A stretch of 64,000 bases of DNA from Mesostigma viride (lineage: Eukaryota; Streptophyta; Mesostigmatophyceae; Mesostigmatales; Mesostigmataceae). Positions 45,317-57,660 of the stretch are shown piece after piece. The translations under genes and the position numbers were made by a program. The notes under the pieces were generated by a model. The model had not been told where the DNA came from. It saw only the letters and a list, made by a program, of their open reading frames with translations, and ran no database searches. Location of the stretch: positions 1-64,000 of the forward strand of contig RPFO01000246.1 of NCBI GenBank assembly GCA_009746045.1. Direction: 5' to 3'. Numbering within the stretch: the first letter of the stretch is position 1; each line of letters starts with the position of its first letter.

Positions 45317-48300
45317 CTTGATCTCGCCGTCTTCCGACCCACTGTACAGACGCCCCTCATGCAGCAGCAGCGACGTCACGGGGGACTTGTGGGCCATGGA
45401 CGTGTCTACCCACTGGAGAGATTTGGTATTCAAAACCTGCCAATTACATCCACGTCACGACCAGGGCATTTGCACAAGGGTGTGAAGCGCAGACAGGGCC
45501 CTTTTGTCAGCACACGTAGTTCTTTGTAACATGCAGGTGCATGCAGAGGCAAACGTGAGCTTCATAATTATCCAGAGCAGGCTCAGCAATAAATATCCAA
45601 GCGAAACCACAGGATATGCCACCACACGCAAAACTTGTCACAGGCAGCTCTCCGCCCTTCCATGGCATACAGGAGAAAAGGTACTCCGCTCATGCAACCC
45701 GGACTATCACGTTTAGAGGGGTGCCACTTTCGGCAAGAACCCCCACAATGAAACATCCTGGCACACTTGGCTCATGAGCATGGGCAGGGACATCTCGTAG
45801 GACTCGGGGGGCAGGAATTTTCTTTCTGCAGCCACGCAACTCTTGCAATTCCTTGCCTTGCTCACAGTACTACACCACGGCAGCCTTGTTGCATCATGCT
45901 ATGAACGGGACCAAATGTGCACGGCGATGCCAGGCACATGCCTGAGGGGATGGCCATGCAACATTTGCAGTCCAGAGGCCACGGTGAAAGTCAAACGTCC
46001 GCCCGCATCACAACATTCAGCCAACCTGGGCTCTGCATGAGTTGGAGACTAGCACGGATGGGGTACACAGAACCCCTTCAATCGCTGCAGGCTAGCACAA
46101 AAGGTTCTGCGCGAGGAATGGCGTACGCGTGTGCATGTCAGATGGCTTCATGTGTGCTGTTGTTTCCCTTTTTACCCTTTTCGCTTGTGTGCCTAGAAAA
46201 CGTCTGTGCATTCGTGTGTGCGTGGGCATGTCATGGCTTAAATTGTCAAGGCAAGCAGCGGGATAGTAAACTAAACGCTTCCGAGCGCTGGGACGCAAAA
46301 AAAAAAAAGGCAAACTTCAAGTAGCTCCAACACCGATTCGAACTACGACATCTGGCATGATGACATCATCTGTCATGTCATCTGGTTGATTCTGGCTGTA
46401 GGGGTCTTCTGATCCGTACGCATCCCAAGCTATTGCCCGACTGCAACGAAAAATCTTCACCGGAGAGTGGTGCCAGTAATTTAAAAGTTGTGCTAGATGT
46501 ACTACGTGAGCTAATGGTTGCTAGGAGTACCACACACCTGTCCACTCGATACCAGAGGTATACAATTAACATGAAACGGGTTGACCACAGCTGAAATTGA
46601 ACGGAAAATCCGGTTCAGGGGGCATAGCCGATGCTAGCTAAATCAACCAAGCGTATATTGTGGAGGCAAGCAACAAATAGTAAACTGAATGGTATATCCC
46701 CTTAGATGCACCTGGCTGTCATTTAGCATGTATGAGCAAATATTGATACAAACTACAGTATTACAAATGTACTGTAGTATATTATAGTATATTACAAACT
46801 GTAGTGTACTATGTGTCACAAATGCATAGCCAATTGAGAGCTGAGTCACAAACACGCGCATACATACAACAGCTGAAGGTTCAATGCATCACCTTGATGG
46901 TGTTGTCGTCGGCACCCGCGTACAGGAAGCCGCCACCCACGGCCAGCGAGGAAAGCGTGGGAGGCTTGCTTCCTGGCACGACGACCACTGACAGGCGGTA
47001 GCCAGTGGCTACGCTCCAGCTCTGCCAAGAAGACACAGACAGAGGCACAGAGCGTGTGCGTGGATTCAGCATCGCAGAACTGCCATGAACTCACACAGGC
47101 CATGCACAGAAGTATTTCAACCGGCAGCGAGGCCGACTAGTCCTGGCATATACCCCGATAATGGCACTGGAATCCCTCTACCCACCCATGATAGAATCCA
47201 TCTAAGCATAGCTAGCTGCGGGGCGTGGGTGGACAAGCGACACATCTGCCAAGGCTGAACAACCCAAAACGCTCCCTCACAGCATACAGCACTTGTATGT
47301 TGGTGTGAGAATGCCCCATTCCAGGCGAAATCTACATGGGTTGGTGGCAACCGCGCGATTACTTTGTATCGTGCTGTACTAAAACCTTACATAGGGGAGG
47401 TGCAAGGTGGCCAGTGATGCCTGCAATAATGGGAACCTAAAGGTGTCACATGTCAGCCTTAAAATAAGCCGAAAGGGAAAACTACCAAAGATACTTCAGG
47501 TACCCAAATTAATTACCGCGATTCCATTCTGCAAGAAACGCTGGCAGGCTAGCCAGCCTTGGACGGCATGGCGCTCCAATAGTGAAGTGCAGCTGAGGCA
47601 CACCACAAAACATTCTAGAACCATAATAAGCATATCTATTTTTTCCAAGTAGAAGCAAAGATCTATTAAAGACAACTGCACCACTTGCGTGGATGGGCAG
47701 GAAGGCAAAGATGTTTGCAAAGAGGCTAAGTAAATGGGACGTTTTGCTAGTGTGAAAACAAAACGACAGAGCAGCTTAGAGTTTGAAAGAGAACATCGCC
47801 GAAGAACATTCAATCAGTAGCCTCCAATAAATACTGTACAAATATTCCAGGAAGCGTGCGTAGCACTCCACTTAAGTGCATCCTAGCTCTGGAACCCCAA
47901 GTCCAGACACAATCCAACGCTTGGCACTTCCCAATAATTCTGTACAAGAACTAGTTCCTTTATGAACTCTAGAAAAATGCCATGCGAGTCGCACTGTGCA
48001 GTCTGGATGGATGTTCAGCCTGACAGAAAGCACAACAAAAGAAGTCCAGCTGTTACAGCTACCCAGTTACTTGTTGCTTGTCAGCGAGCATATGCAATCC
48101 TGCATGCAATTTTTTAGCTCAGATTTGGAGAACGCAGAAATGGTAACCCTAAACGATACGGCCAGCATCACCCCTCCATATAACGGCTGTTCAAAAAAAC
48201 ACCTACGGTGACGTTGACGGTGACGTTGACGGTGACGTTGACGGTGACGTTGACGTTGACGGTGACGGTGACGGTGACGGTGACGGTGACGGTGACGGTG

Positions 48301-51300
48301 ACGATGACGGTGACACTGACGGTGACACTGACGGTGACGCTGACGGTGACGCTGACGGTGACGCTGACGGTGACGCTGACAGTGACGGTGACGGTGACGG
48401 TGACGGTGACGGTGACGGTGACGGTGACGGTGACGGTGACGGTGACGGTGACGGTGACGGTGACGGTGACGGTGACGGTGACGGTGACGGTGACGGTGAC
48501 GGTGACGGTGACGGTGACGGTGACGGTGACGGTGACGGTGACGGTGACGGTGACGGTGACGGTGACGGTGACGGTGACGGTGACGGTGACGGTGACGGTG
48601 ACGGTGACGGTGACGGTGACGGTGACGGTGACGGTGACGGTGACGGTGACGGTGACGGTGACGGTGACGGTGACGGTGACGGTGACGGTGACGGTGACGG
48701 TGACGGTGACGGTGACGGTGACGGTGACGGTGACGGTGACGGTGACGGTGACGGTGACGGTGACGGTGACGGTGACGGTGACGGTGACGGTGACGGTGAC
48801 GGTGACGGTGACGGTGACGGTGACGGTGACGGTGACGGTGACGGTGACGGTGACGGTGACGGTGACGGTGACGGTGACGGTGACGGTGACGGTGACGGTG
48901 ACGGTGACGGTGACGGTGACGGTGACGGTGACGGTGACGGTGACGGTGACGGTGACGGTGACGGTGACGGTGACGGTGACGGTGACGGTGACGGTGACGG
49001 TGACGGTGACGGTGACGGTGACGGTGACGGTGACGGTGACGGTGACGGTGACGGTGACGGTGACGGTGACGGTGACGGTGACGGTGACGGTGACGGTGAC
49101 GGTGACGGTGACGGTGACGGTGACGGTGACGGTGACGGTGACGGTGACGGTGACGGTGACGGTGACGGTGACGGTGACGGTGACGTTGACGTTGACGTTG
49201 ACGTTGACGTTGACGTTGACGTTGACGTTGACGTTGACGTTGACGTTGACGTTGACGTTGACGTTGACGTTGACGTTGACGTTGACGTTGACGTTGACGT
49301 TGACGTTGACGTTGACGTTGACGTTGACGTTGACGTTGACGTTGACGTTGACGTTGACGTTGACGTTGACGTTGACGTTGACGTTGACGTTGACGTTGAC
49401 GTTGACGTTGACGTTGACGTTGACGTTGACGTTGACGTTGACGTTGACGTTGACGTTGACGTTGACGTTGACGTTGACGTTGACGTTGACGTTGACGTTG
49501 ACGTTGACGTTGACGTTGACGTTGACGTTGACGTTGACGTTGACGTTGACGTTGACGTTGACGTTGACGTTGACGTTGACGTTGACGTTGACGTTGACGT
49601 TGACGTTGACGTTGACGTTGACGTTGACGTTGACGTTGACGTTGACGTTGACGTTGACGTTGACGTTGACGTTGACGTTGACGTTGACGTTGACGTTGAC
49701 GTTGACGTTGACGTTGACGTTGACGTTGACGTTGACGTTGACGTTGACGTTGACGTTGACGTTGACGTTGACGTTGACGTTGACGTTGACGTTGACGTTG
49801 ACGTTGACGTTGACGTTGACGTTGACGTTGACGTTGACGTTGACGTTGACGTTGACGTTGACGTTGACGTTGACGTTGACGTTGACGTTGACGTTGACGT
49901 TGACGTTGACGTTGACGTTGACGTTGACGTTGACGTTGACGTTGACGTTGACGTTGACGTTGACGTTGACGTTGACGTTGACGTTGACGTTGACGTTGAC
50001 GTTGACGTTGACGTTGACGTTGACGTTGACGTTGACGTTGACGTTGACGTTGACGTTGACGTTGACGTTGACGTTGACGTTGACGTTGACGTTGACGTTG
50101 ACGTTGACGTTGACGTTGACGTTGACGTTGACGTTGACGTTGACGTTGACGTTGACGTTGACGTTGACGTTGACGTTGACGTTGACGTTGACGTTGACGT
50201 TGACGTTGACGTTGACGTTGACGTTGACGTTGACGTTGACGTTGACGTTGACGTTGACGTTGACGTTGACGTTGACGTTGACGTTGACGTTGACGTTGAC
50301 GTTGACGTTGACGTTGACGTTGACGTTGACGTTGACGTTGACGTTGACGTTGACGTTGACGTTGACGTTGACGTTGACGTTGACGTTGACGTTGACGTTG
50401 ACGTTGACGTTGACGTTGACGTTGACGTTGACGTTGACGTTGACGTTGACGTTGACGTTGACGTTGACGTTGACGTTGACGTTGACGTTGACGTTGACGT
50501 TGACGTTGACGTTGACGTTGACGTTGACGTTGACGTTGACGTTGACGTTGACGTTGACGTTGACGTTGACGTTGACGTTGACGTTGACGTTGACGTTGAC
50601 GTTGACGTTGACGTTGACGTTGACGTTGACGTTGACGTTGACGTTGACGTTGACGTTGACGTTGACGTTGACGTTGACGTTGACGTTGACGTTGACGTTG
50701 ACGTTGACAGTGACGGTGACGGTGACGGTGACGGTGACGTTGACGTTGACGTTGACGTGGACGGTGACGGTGACGGTGACGGTGACGGTGACGGTGACGG
50801 TGACGGTGACGGTGACGGTGACGGTGACGTTGACAGTGACGGTGACGGTGACGGTGACCGTGACCGTGACAACAGGGTCATGCGTAGAGCAATCCGAATA
50901 CCATGCGGAAGGGAACAGACACATGCATTCGGCCAGCGGTTGCGCCATACTGGCAAATGTGGCCGAAGGCATGCTTAAGTAAAAAGGCGGCGATTCCTCA
51001 TCATAAACTGTGCTAAATTCTATGTTTTCTTATAGCAAGTACTCAAGGTCTTGCTAATTATTGCGCATGTCGCCTGTAGGATGAACTTCAGGTCAGGCGT
51101 TAACTGTGGTCGTTAATGCACGGCGCTAGCATCATGCGGCCAACGCTGGTCGTAATGTGTTCTCAAGAACAGCAAAGCCTTTCCTACCACAGAGGCAGAT
51201 GGCCATTCCTATCACAGCAAAGCCTTTCCTACCACAGAAGGTCATGTGACAGGGAAAAGAAGGCTCTCTTGCTGCTGGGTATACCATACCTTTATTGCCA

Positions 51301-54300
51301 GGCTTCTCAGAATCCGCATCAGGGTATGCCATCTGCCATTCCCCCCCCCCCCCCCCAAGCAGCTGCTCTATCTCTTACTTGATGCTTTACTCACATGAAG
51401 ATATAATTTGACTTGACCAGGTTGGTTAGCTGGAGAGTGGGTGGTCAAACAGCCAATGTAGCCATTGTCCACTTCTACAGAATGCACCAACTTGCCAGCC
51501 TCAATGTTGAGGACTTCGGTGCACTCCTGACGCCGCAGATCCCACACCTACAAGGTTGAGCGGGCAGCAGACAGGCCCAAGTTGCTCGGTGGGATGGCAG
51601 GTGTCCAACACATCTCCTGAATACAGCAATCACTTGTAACTTCAACAAAGAAGTTATCATCTCGCAACATACAGGGAAGTCAGATATTCTGGACCGATGC
51701 ATGAACAAGTATTAGCATGTACTCTACTGGTATCTCCTGAACCGCAGCACGCGTTAGTCCACCAGACCAGCCAGCATTCTGCTACAGTGACTGCCACAAG
51801 TTGTGCTGCAAGTGGCCTGGCAAGTTGTGTCATCTGGCAGACGTCAGCCAGAAACACCCCATGAATGCGCACCCTGCCCACCCATAAGAATCAAAGCCAT
51901 TACACAAGCAAAGCACCCACCGTGGGAACATGGCCGCATGGCTGGCACAAAACCTGCGGACCTTCCTCAACATGGGTGCAGGGAATAGCATCGCAGAATG
52001 TCTGCCTATGCAGAAGCTGTGAAGGGCCTTCGGAATGGCACCACTGAGGACTTGCTGGCAGTTGGGCAGTAAAAATATTGTAAAGCAAGACCAAAATGCC
52101 CAGATTGACTTTAAAAATCAAGCTCAACTTCTATTCCAAACATCTATATGCATATTAACTAATATGCATATTCATACACGAACAACTTCAACTACCCGTT
52201 CGGCTACAACATATCCTCCCAACCCACCCAATATACAATTGCTCCCCCCCAAGCAAATTAAATTTCTGGGCCTTTGGGAGTTTCCCAGCACATCATCACC
52301 GGATGCTAATGATAGGCAGTTGCCATTTCACATGGAGCAAGTAAACATCAGGATGTAAGGTACCCTCTTACGACTTAAACTTAAAGAAAGATAAAGCACA
52401 GGCAGTAAGGTGGTACAGCGTTGAGGAAGATAGCACACAGCAAGTAAGGTGGTGAAGCATGGCAGGGACAAGTCCGTGTGCCCACCGAAACCATCCAACT
52501 CTTCGCCGTTCATAGATTACAGACTGCGTTGCGCAGACAGCACTATGTGCAATAGGTTCATATGGTATGGAAGGCAAAACAGGCAACCTCCTTAAAAAAG
52601 ACAGTATAAGTGAGTATAAACAGCGTCCAGATGATCTGACCAGTGTCCCCGATGCTGACATTCGCCAGGAGAAAATGTACCACTCAAATGTCAACCACTT
52701 ACCCTCCTGCCATCATGCCACTCACCCGGATGGTGTTGTCCAGCGATCCACTGCACAAGACACCGTTGCTGATAGCCAGGGACACCAAGGATTTGGTGTG
52801 CCCCGCCAGGGTGGCAGCACATTTGATGTCCAAAAACGCCACCTGAAGGCGACAAGGGATGTAAGGTGACAAACGAGGAGCCAAATGACGAAAAACATCT
52901 ATCCTGTTTCGTTACAATCATATAAGTACAATCACAGAGTAGGATGAAAAATATGCCAAGGGGAGGGCCGCAGAAAAGTCCAGCTGTTGGGGGAAAAAAC
53001 ACATTCACGTGTACAAGCCCTGCCTTCCACCACAGCAATCGATCTCTGCAGCAGGATGGGTCAGATGCATTGGCCAATACCGCCAGTAGCTGCAAGCCCC
53101 GTCTGCGCCGTCCACCACAAAACCGCCAACAGCCCGAAGTGGTACTCGCTTCATGATGTGAAGACCTCGCTGGTCATATGTTATGGTGTGGAAAACTAAG
53201 CTAACATAGTCCTAGAGTAATGGATTAAATGGCACGTGCCTGCGTCACGGGTACCAGTAAAGGAACCTTCAGCCCCTCTATCCCATATGCTCTAACTCAT
53301 CAAAGCACGTAGACTGCGCCACGGGGGTGCCAGTAAAGGAACCTTCAGCCCCTCTATCCCATATGCTCTAACTCATCAAAGCACGTAGACTGCGTCACGG
53401 GTACCAGTAAAGGAACCTTCAGCCCCTCTATCCCATATGCTCTAACTCATCAAAGCACGTAGACTGCGTCACGGGTACCAGTAAAGGAACCTTCAACCCC
53501 TCTATCCCATATGCTCTAACTCATCAAAGCATGTAGACTGCGTCACGGGTACCAGTAAAGGAACCTTCAACCCCTCTATCCCATATGCTCTAACTCATCA
53601 AAGCACGTAGACTGCGCCACGGGGGTACCAGTAGAGGAACCTTCAACCCCTACGTACAACAACAAGGAGGGGGGGCGTCCTAGCTTCTCTCACTGCCACA
53701 AATGGGCAGGCCACAGAGTGCTCTCTCCTCAGCATAATGGCGAGGCACATAATCCGCGATACGCTAGGGAAAAGTCATCCATGCATGCAGAACGCACTAC
53801 TTCGCCATGATTCTGCACCACATGGCAGGCTAGAGCCACGACACCAACCGCTCCGCGAGATGGGCTTCTCCTCATGACTGGGGCAATACCCTGTCACCCC
53901 TGGGGCTGTACGTTTCCGTCCCTGGAATGGAAAAACACCAGACCTGCATTCAACACCTACCTTTCCGCGCTTTAGCTCTGCCACCTCTGCCTTGAGCACT
54001 GAAATCTCGTCGTTGGCCGCCTGCAGCTTGGACGAGTATGCCAGCGACATGCACGCCATGTGCTGGGCCAGGTACGTCTCCAGGTGGTGTGCCATGTCGC
54101 CCCTGGCCACCTGCACGCGGCGGCAGGTGGGCAGGGCAGGCATTGGCAGCAGCTGAGACAAAACAGCGCAGGCACAAGGGGCCTCGCTGGGTTGCGGCGC
54201 TGAGAAGCATCTGAACAACGGCTTCATGCTGAGACAGCCACGGCTCGCGAGACAAGATGGATGCTGCCATGTGGCTGGCTTACAAGGTGCAAAGCGATCA

Positions 54301-55306
54301 TGCTACTACTGCCCGCTAGGTAGTATACTCACAGCAAAATCACGGCAGTTTCACAAGGAACAGCTCTCAGGATGACAAGGCATCAGGGCCCACCTAATCA
54401 CTGGGGTAAAGCTCCTGTCCCATGGGCATGTTCCCACAACTACCTGCGCCTTGCACCCCAGGATGGCGCACGGCACGCGCGCCTTGCTGCACTCCTTGTC
54501 GATGTGGGTGGCCATCGCGCAACGCTTCACACGCTGGCCGCAGCCACCCTGGTGGTCACACGCCAACTCCACGTCGGGGCAGTCGTGGAGAAGGTGATCC
54601 TGGAATAGGCCGTTACGACAGTTATGACCCACCATGATTATAAACCCAGTTGACCAGCAGTTTATAGTTATGTTATAACAGGGCATGTTGGGTCGGCTCT
54701 TGGTTGCACCAACCCGGCCTATGTGCCGCAGTTGTTGAAAGGGTCGCAGAATGGCAGGAAATCTCCAATTGCATGAAACAAAGGTGCGGTAGACACACTA
54801 GTGTATGTCATGAGCATACGAAGCACAAACGATGGTGCTACCTGCTGGTCCTGGAACTGTATCCGCCCGTCGCAAAACTTGCATGACACGGCGCGGTAGG
54901 GGCACGCTTGCAGGTGCAACGGCAGATCCTCCCGCAGCACTGTTGCCGAGCAGTTGGTGTTACGGCAGCGCTCCATTGCCTTGCCGCAGGCGGAAGTATG
55001 GGTTTTCAAGGATCCCAGGGTGACTACAGCTTTGCAACCGCGAGCGGCATTGTCACAGGAAACCTCCAGCGCGTCAAGTTGGTTCCTGGCGAGCCTGTGC
55101 GCCTGCTTGATGTTGCTTTTCCCAAGAGGCTGCCTGCAAACAGGGCAGCCTGTCGACCGTGACAGCCAATCACTCAGGCATGCCCGACAAGCAAGATGCT
55201 CGCAAGGGCCCTCCACGGGATCCACGAGCACGCCCGTGCAGATAATGCAAATGAGGTCCTCTGGAACCGGCTGGGGTTTGATGACACGACCAGGGTCGAA
55301 CGCCAT
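45317..55306 (-). CDS. RING / TRAF-type zinc finger / WD40 protein, likely E3 ubiquitin ligase (3' end unresolved)
   Basis: Seven exons join in phase 0: 54842-55306, 54444-54599, 53961-54110, 52726-52842, 51395-51547, 46893-47021 and 45317-45436. They give 430 residues, with a terminal exon still missing. The RING finger (residues 20-57: C20 C23, C35 x H37, C40 C43, C54 C57) is followed by TRAF-type zinc-finger repeats (about 80-200, for example [11 protein letters not shown] and [14 protein letters not shown]). Next come a short coiled coil ([20 protein letters not shown], about 236-255) and WD40 blades with the typical 'GxxxSGSxDxTIR/IK VW' pattern ([43 protein letters not shown]). The order matches TRAF7-like ligases, but fewer blades are visible than the usual seven, so the protein may be shorter or unread exons exist. 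The frame is also open upstream to 55372, but ATG 55306 is the first start codon. The intron 47022-51394 contains the hexamer satellite. No frameshift is seen. Confidence 0.85.
48204..50871. repeat. Hexanucleotide satellite (TGACGG)n / (TGACGT)n, 2.7 kb
   Basis: About 444 tandem hexamers. Left block to about 49182 is TGACGG with a few TGACGT, TGACAC and TGACGC near its outer edge. The middle block to about 50708 is pure TGACGT. The right block is mixed TGACGG and TGACGT with CCGTGA at the edge. Variants concentrate at the outer margins and the long cores are homogeneous. The array lies in a 4.4-kb intron of the RING/WD40 gene. Every frame on both strands codes for dipeptide repeats (Val-Asn, Val-Thr, Ser-Thr, Leu-Thr), which I treat as artefacts. 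Confidence 0.97.
53230..53750. repeat. Dispersed retroposon-like repeat with tandemly expanded 5' part
   Basis: Five to six copies of a 74-76 bp unit ('gcacgtagactgcgtcacgg', 'gtaccagtaaaggaaccttc', 'a(a/g)cccctctatcccatatgctctaactcatcaaa') are followed once by the remaining part of the element ('ggcgtcctagcttctctcactgccac...gcaggccacagagtgctctctcc'). The single-copy versions at 21.46 and 61.4 kb show which part has been multiplied. It lies in the 52843-53960 intron of the RING/WD40 gene. Confidence 0.88.
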
Positions 55307-55692
55307 GGACGCGGCCTGAGGGAAGGGTGTCGTGTATCTGCCAAATGACGGCTGTTTAGTGGACGCAAGCAACGCTACCTCCGCGGCAGAAGGCCAGCAT
55401 GCCTGGCATGATGCAATCTCCGCATTGTTGAGCAGCCTTTTCTTTTCATTCAGAGAGACAACATCTGTTCGTGCCTAGCTGGATCCCATGCCGTGAAATA
55501 CACGAATAACGAGGTCGGGTTGATGTTAGAAAAGGCCTCTCATACTTACATGACGCATGAGGGATGTTTTTTGCGTAATTGGGTTCCCGCAGAATTCCGC
55601 GACAGAATATGTAATGGCTTGATCGGGGGAAAATGGGCGATGTCGTTATCCACGAGGCGGGGTCGATCTTTAATTCTGTACAAGCTTAAGGG

Positions 55693-55717
55693 GGGGGGGA
55701 TGCTTCGCATCCCCCCC
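55693..55717. other. Perfect G/C-run hairpin
   Basis: GGGGGGGATGC is followed by a TTC loop and its exact reverse complement. Right after it, a (GTT)n microsatellite of about 15 copies runs at 55740-55786. Together they lie upstream of the C-tract satellite, outside any gene I can see. Confidence 0.8.
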
Positions 55718-55740
55718 AAAAGAAGGCGCAAAGCCGACCG

Positions 55741-55785
<45 letters not shown>

Positions 55786-55989
55786 TGTGTCCCACGTCGC
55801 CGGCGCAAAGCCGACCGTAACTCTAGTAGCCGAGATTCGATCCGTCCGCCGACAGATGGCAACTCGATTCAAGTCAACCGAAGCTTATGAACGGTTCAAG
55901 TCAACTGAAGCTTATGAAGGGGGCTGAAAAAAGGAAAAAGTCGGGAGACAAATAACGACACGCTGTGTGGGCCTGAAACACCGCAGTCC

Positions 55990-57440
55990 GTCCGCCCTTC
56001 CCAGTCCACCCGGAGGCCATGATTGGCCGCCTCAGTGAGACGCCCCGCCCGAGGCGAGGTCGCAACCCCCTCCCCCTCAGCGAGCCGATGGTCTTTACAT
56101 GTATTGAGGTCGCAATGAGGCCCCCGCCCTCCTCAGTGAGACGCCAAAGTCGGTGTGCACGATCCCCCGTCCCCCATGCCCATCCACCCACCCGGAGGTT
56201 CTCCCCCCCCCCCTCAGCCATGATGCGCCCCCCGCCGGCCGGAAAAGTAAGAAGATCCGCCACACGATGCCTCACCGCCTGAGTGAGACAGGGAGGTCGC
56301 GCGCAAGGCTCCCCGCCCTCCTCAGCGAGACGCCAGAGTCTGCGGGATCCCCCGGCCCCCGCGCCCGCCCACCCACCCGGAGGTTCCCCCCCCCCCCCCC
56401 CCCAGCCGGCCATGATGCGCCCCCCGCCCCCGCGAAAAGGCGTGGCGCGAAGGACAGGCGTCGACCATGAGGACCCCTGAAAAAGACCGGAAAAGTACGA
56501 AGATCCGCCACAGGGTGCCTCCCCGCCTGAGTGAGACGGCGAGGTCGCAAGGCTCCTGCGCCCACCCACCCACCACCCGGAGGTCCCCCCCCCCCCCCGC
56601 ACAGTGAGACGCCCCGCCCCAGGCGAGGTCGCAAGGCCCCCCGCCCTCGTCAGCGAGACTGACGCCAGAGTCTGCGGGATCCCCCGCCCACCCCGCCTGC
56701 CCACCCACCCGGAGTTCCCCCCCCCCCCCCCCGCCTTCCCCCCCCCCCCCCCCCCGCGAAAAGGCGTGGCGCGAAGGACAGGCGTCGACCATGAGGACCC
56801 CTGAAAAAGACCGGAAAAGTACGAAGATCCGCCACAGGGTGCCTCCCCGCCTGAGTGAGACGGCGAGGTCGCAAGGCTCCTGCGCCCACCCACCCACCAC
56901 CCGGAGGTCCCACCCCACCCCCCGCACAGTGAGACGCCCCGCCCCAGGCGAGGTCGCAAGGCCCCCGCCCTCGTCAGCGAGACTGACGCCAGAGTCTGCG
57001 GGATCCCCCGCCCACCCCGCCTGCCCACCCACCCGGAGTTCCCCCCCCCCCCCCCCCCCCCCCCCCGCCTTCCCCCCCCCCCCCGCGAAAAGGCGTGGCG
57101 CGAAGGACAGGCGTCGACCATGAGGACCCTTGAAAAAGACCGGAAAAGTACGAAGATCCGCCACAGGATGCCTCGCCGCCTGAGTGAGACGGCGAGGTCG
57201 CAAGGCGCCCGCGCCCCCCCCCGCCACCCGGAGGTTCCCCCCCCCCCCCCCCCCCCCCCCCGGCCGGCCGGCCCGCACAGTGAGACGCCCTGCCGCAGGC
57301 GAGGTCGCAAGGCCCCCCGGCGGCCCTCCGGCCTCAGCGAGACGCCAAATGATGCGGGATCCCCCGCTCCCCCGGCCCCCGCGCCCCCCCACCCACCCGG
57401 AGTTCCCCCCCCCGCCGATGCGAGCGAGTGAACGCAGCGC
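55990..57440. repeat. C-tract-rich satellite, about 330 bp unit, four copies
   Basis: The anchor GCGAAGGACAGG recurs at about 56447, 56771, 57100 and 57437, so the period is 324-337 bp. Each unit has 'gtgagacggcgaggtcgcaagg', 'gcgagac(tgac)gcca', 'tgcgggatcccccg', 'cccacccacccggag(g/t)t' and then a C run of 9-28, and 'aaaagaccggaaaagtacga'. Copies two and three are the closest pair. The C runs differ most in length. Long minus-strand frames rich in Gly (GGGGGG, SGWVGG) follow from the runs and are not accepted as genes. Confidence 0.9.
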
Positions 57441-57660
57441 GAAGGACAGGACTTGCCGAATGCTATTGGACACCAACTAAAGCCGAACGCGAAGATTCAA
57501 CTCAATGGAACCACAGACAAATGAAGAAGGACGGTGAAAAGACGAAAGCCGTCAAGCTGACCGTCACTCTAGTAGGCGACCCAGTTCGTCGTTCCGACAG
57601 GTGGCAAGTCGTTGACCGACTACCCGCCAGTCAACTCGATCGAGTCGCCAACGTCAAAAT

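Noticed and set aside
46310-46400. tRNA gene on the minus strand (GTTCGAATC)
   Set aside because: The box B match alone is not enough. Stems are poor and no box A lies at the right distance.
48168-50982. Frames of over 900 codons on both strands (Val-Asn, Val-Thr, Ser-Pro and Leu-Thr repeats)
   Set aside because: They are a pure consequence of the hexamer. All frames on both strands are equally open.
52987-53199. Extra exon between the coiled coil and the first WD40 blade
   Set aside because: The flanking exons already join in phase 0, and the reading here has no WD40 character.
55901-57476. Gly-rich minus-strand frames of 384 and 469 codons
   Set aside because: They repeat with the 330-bp satellite and pass through C runs. 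They have no start context or splice evidence.
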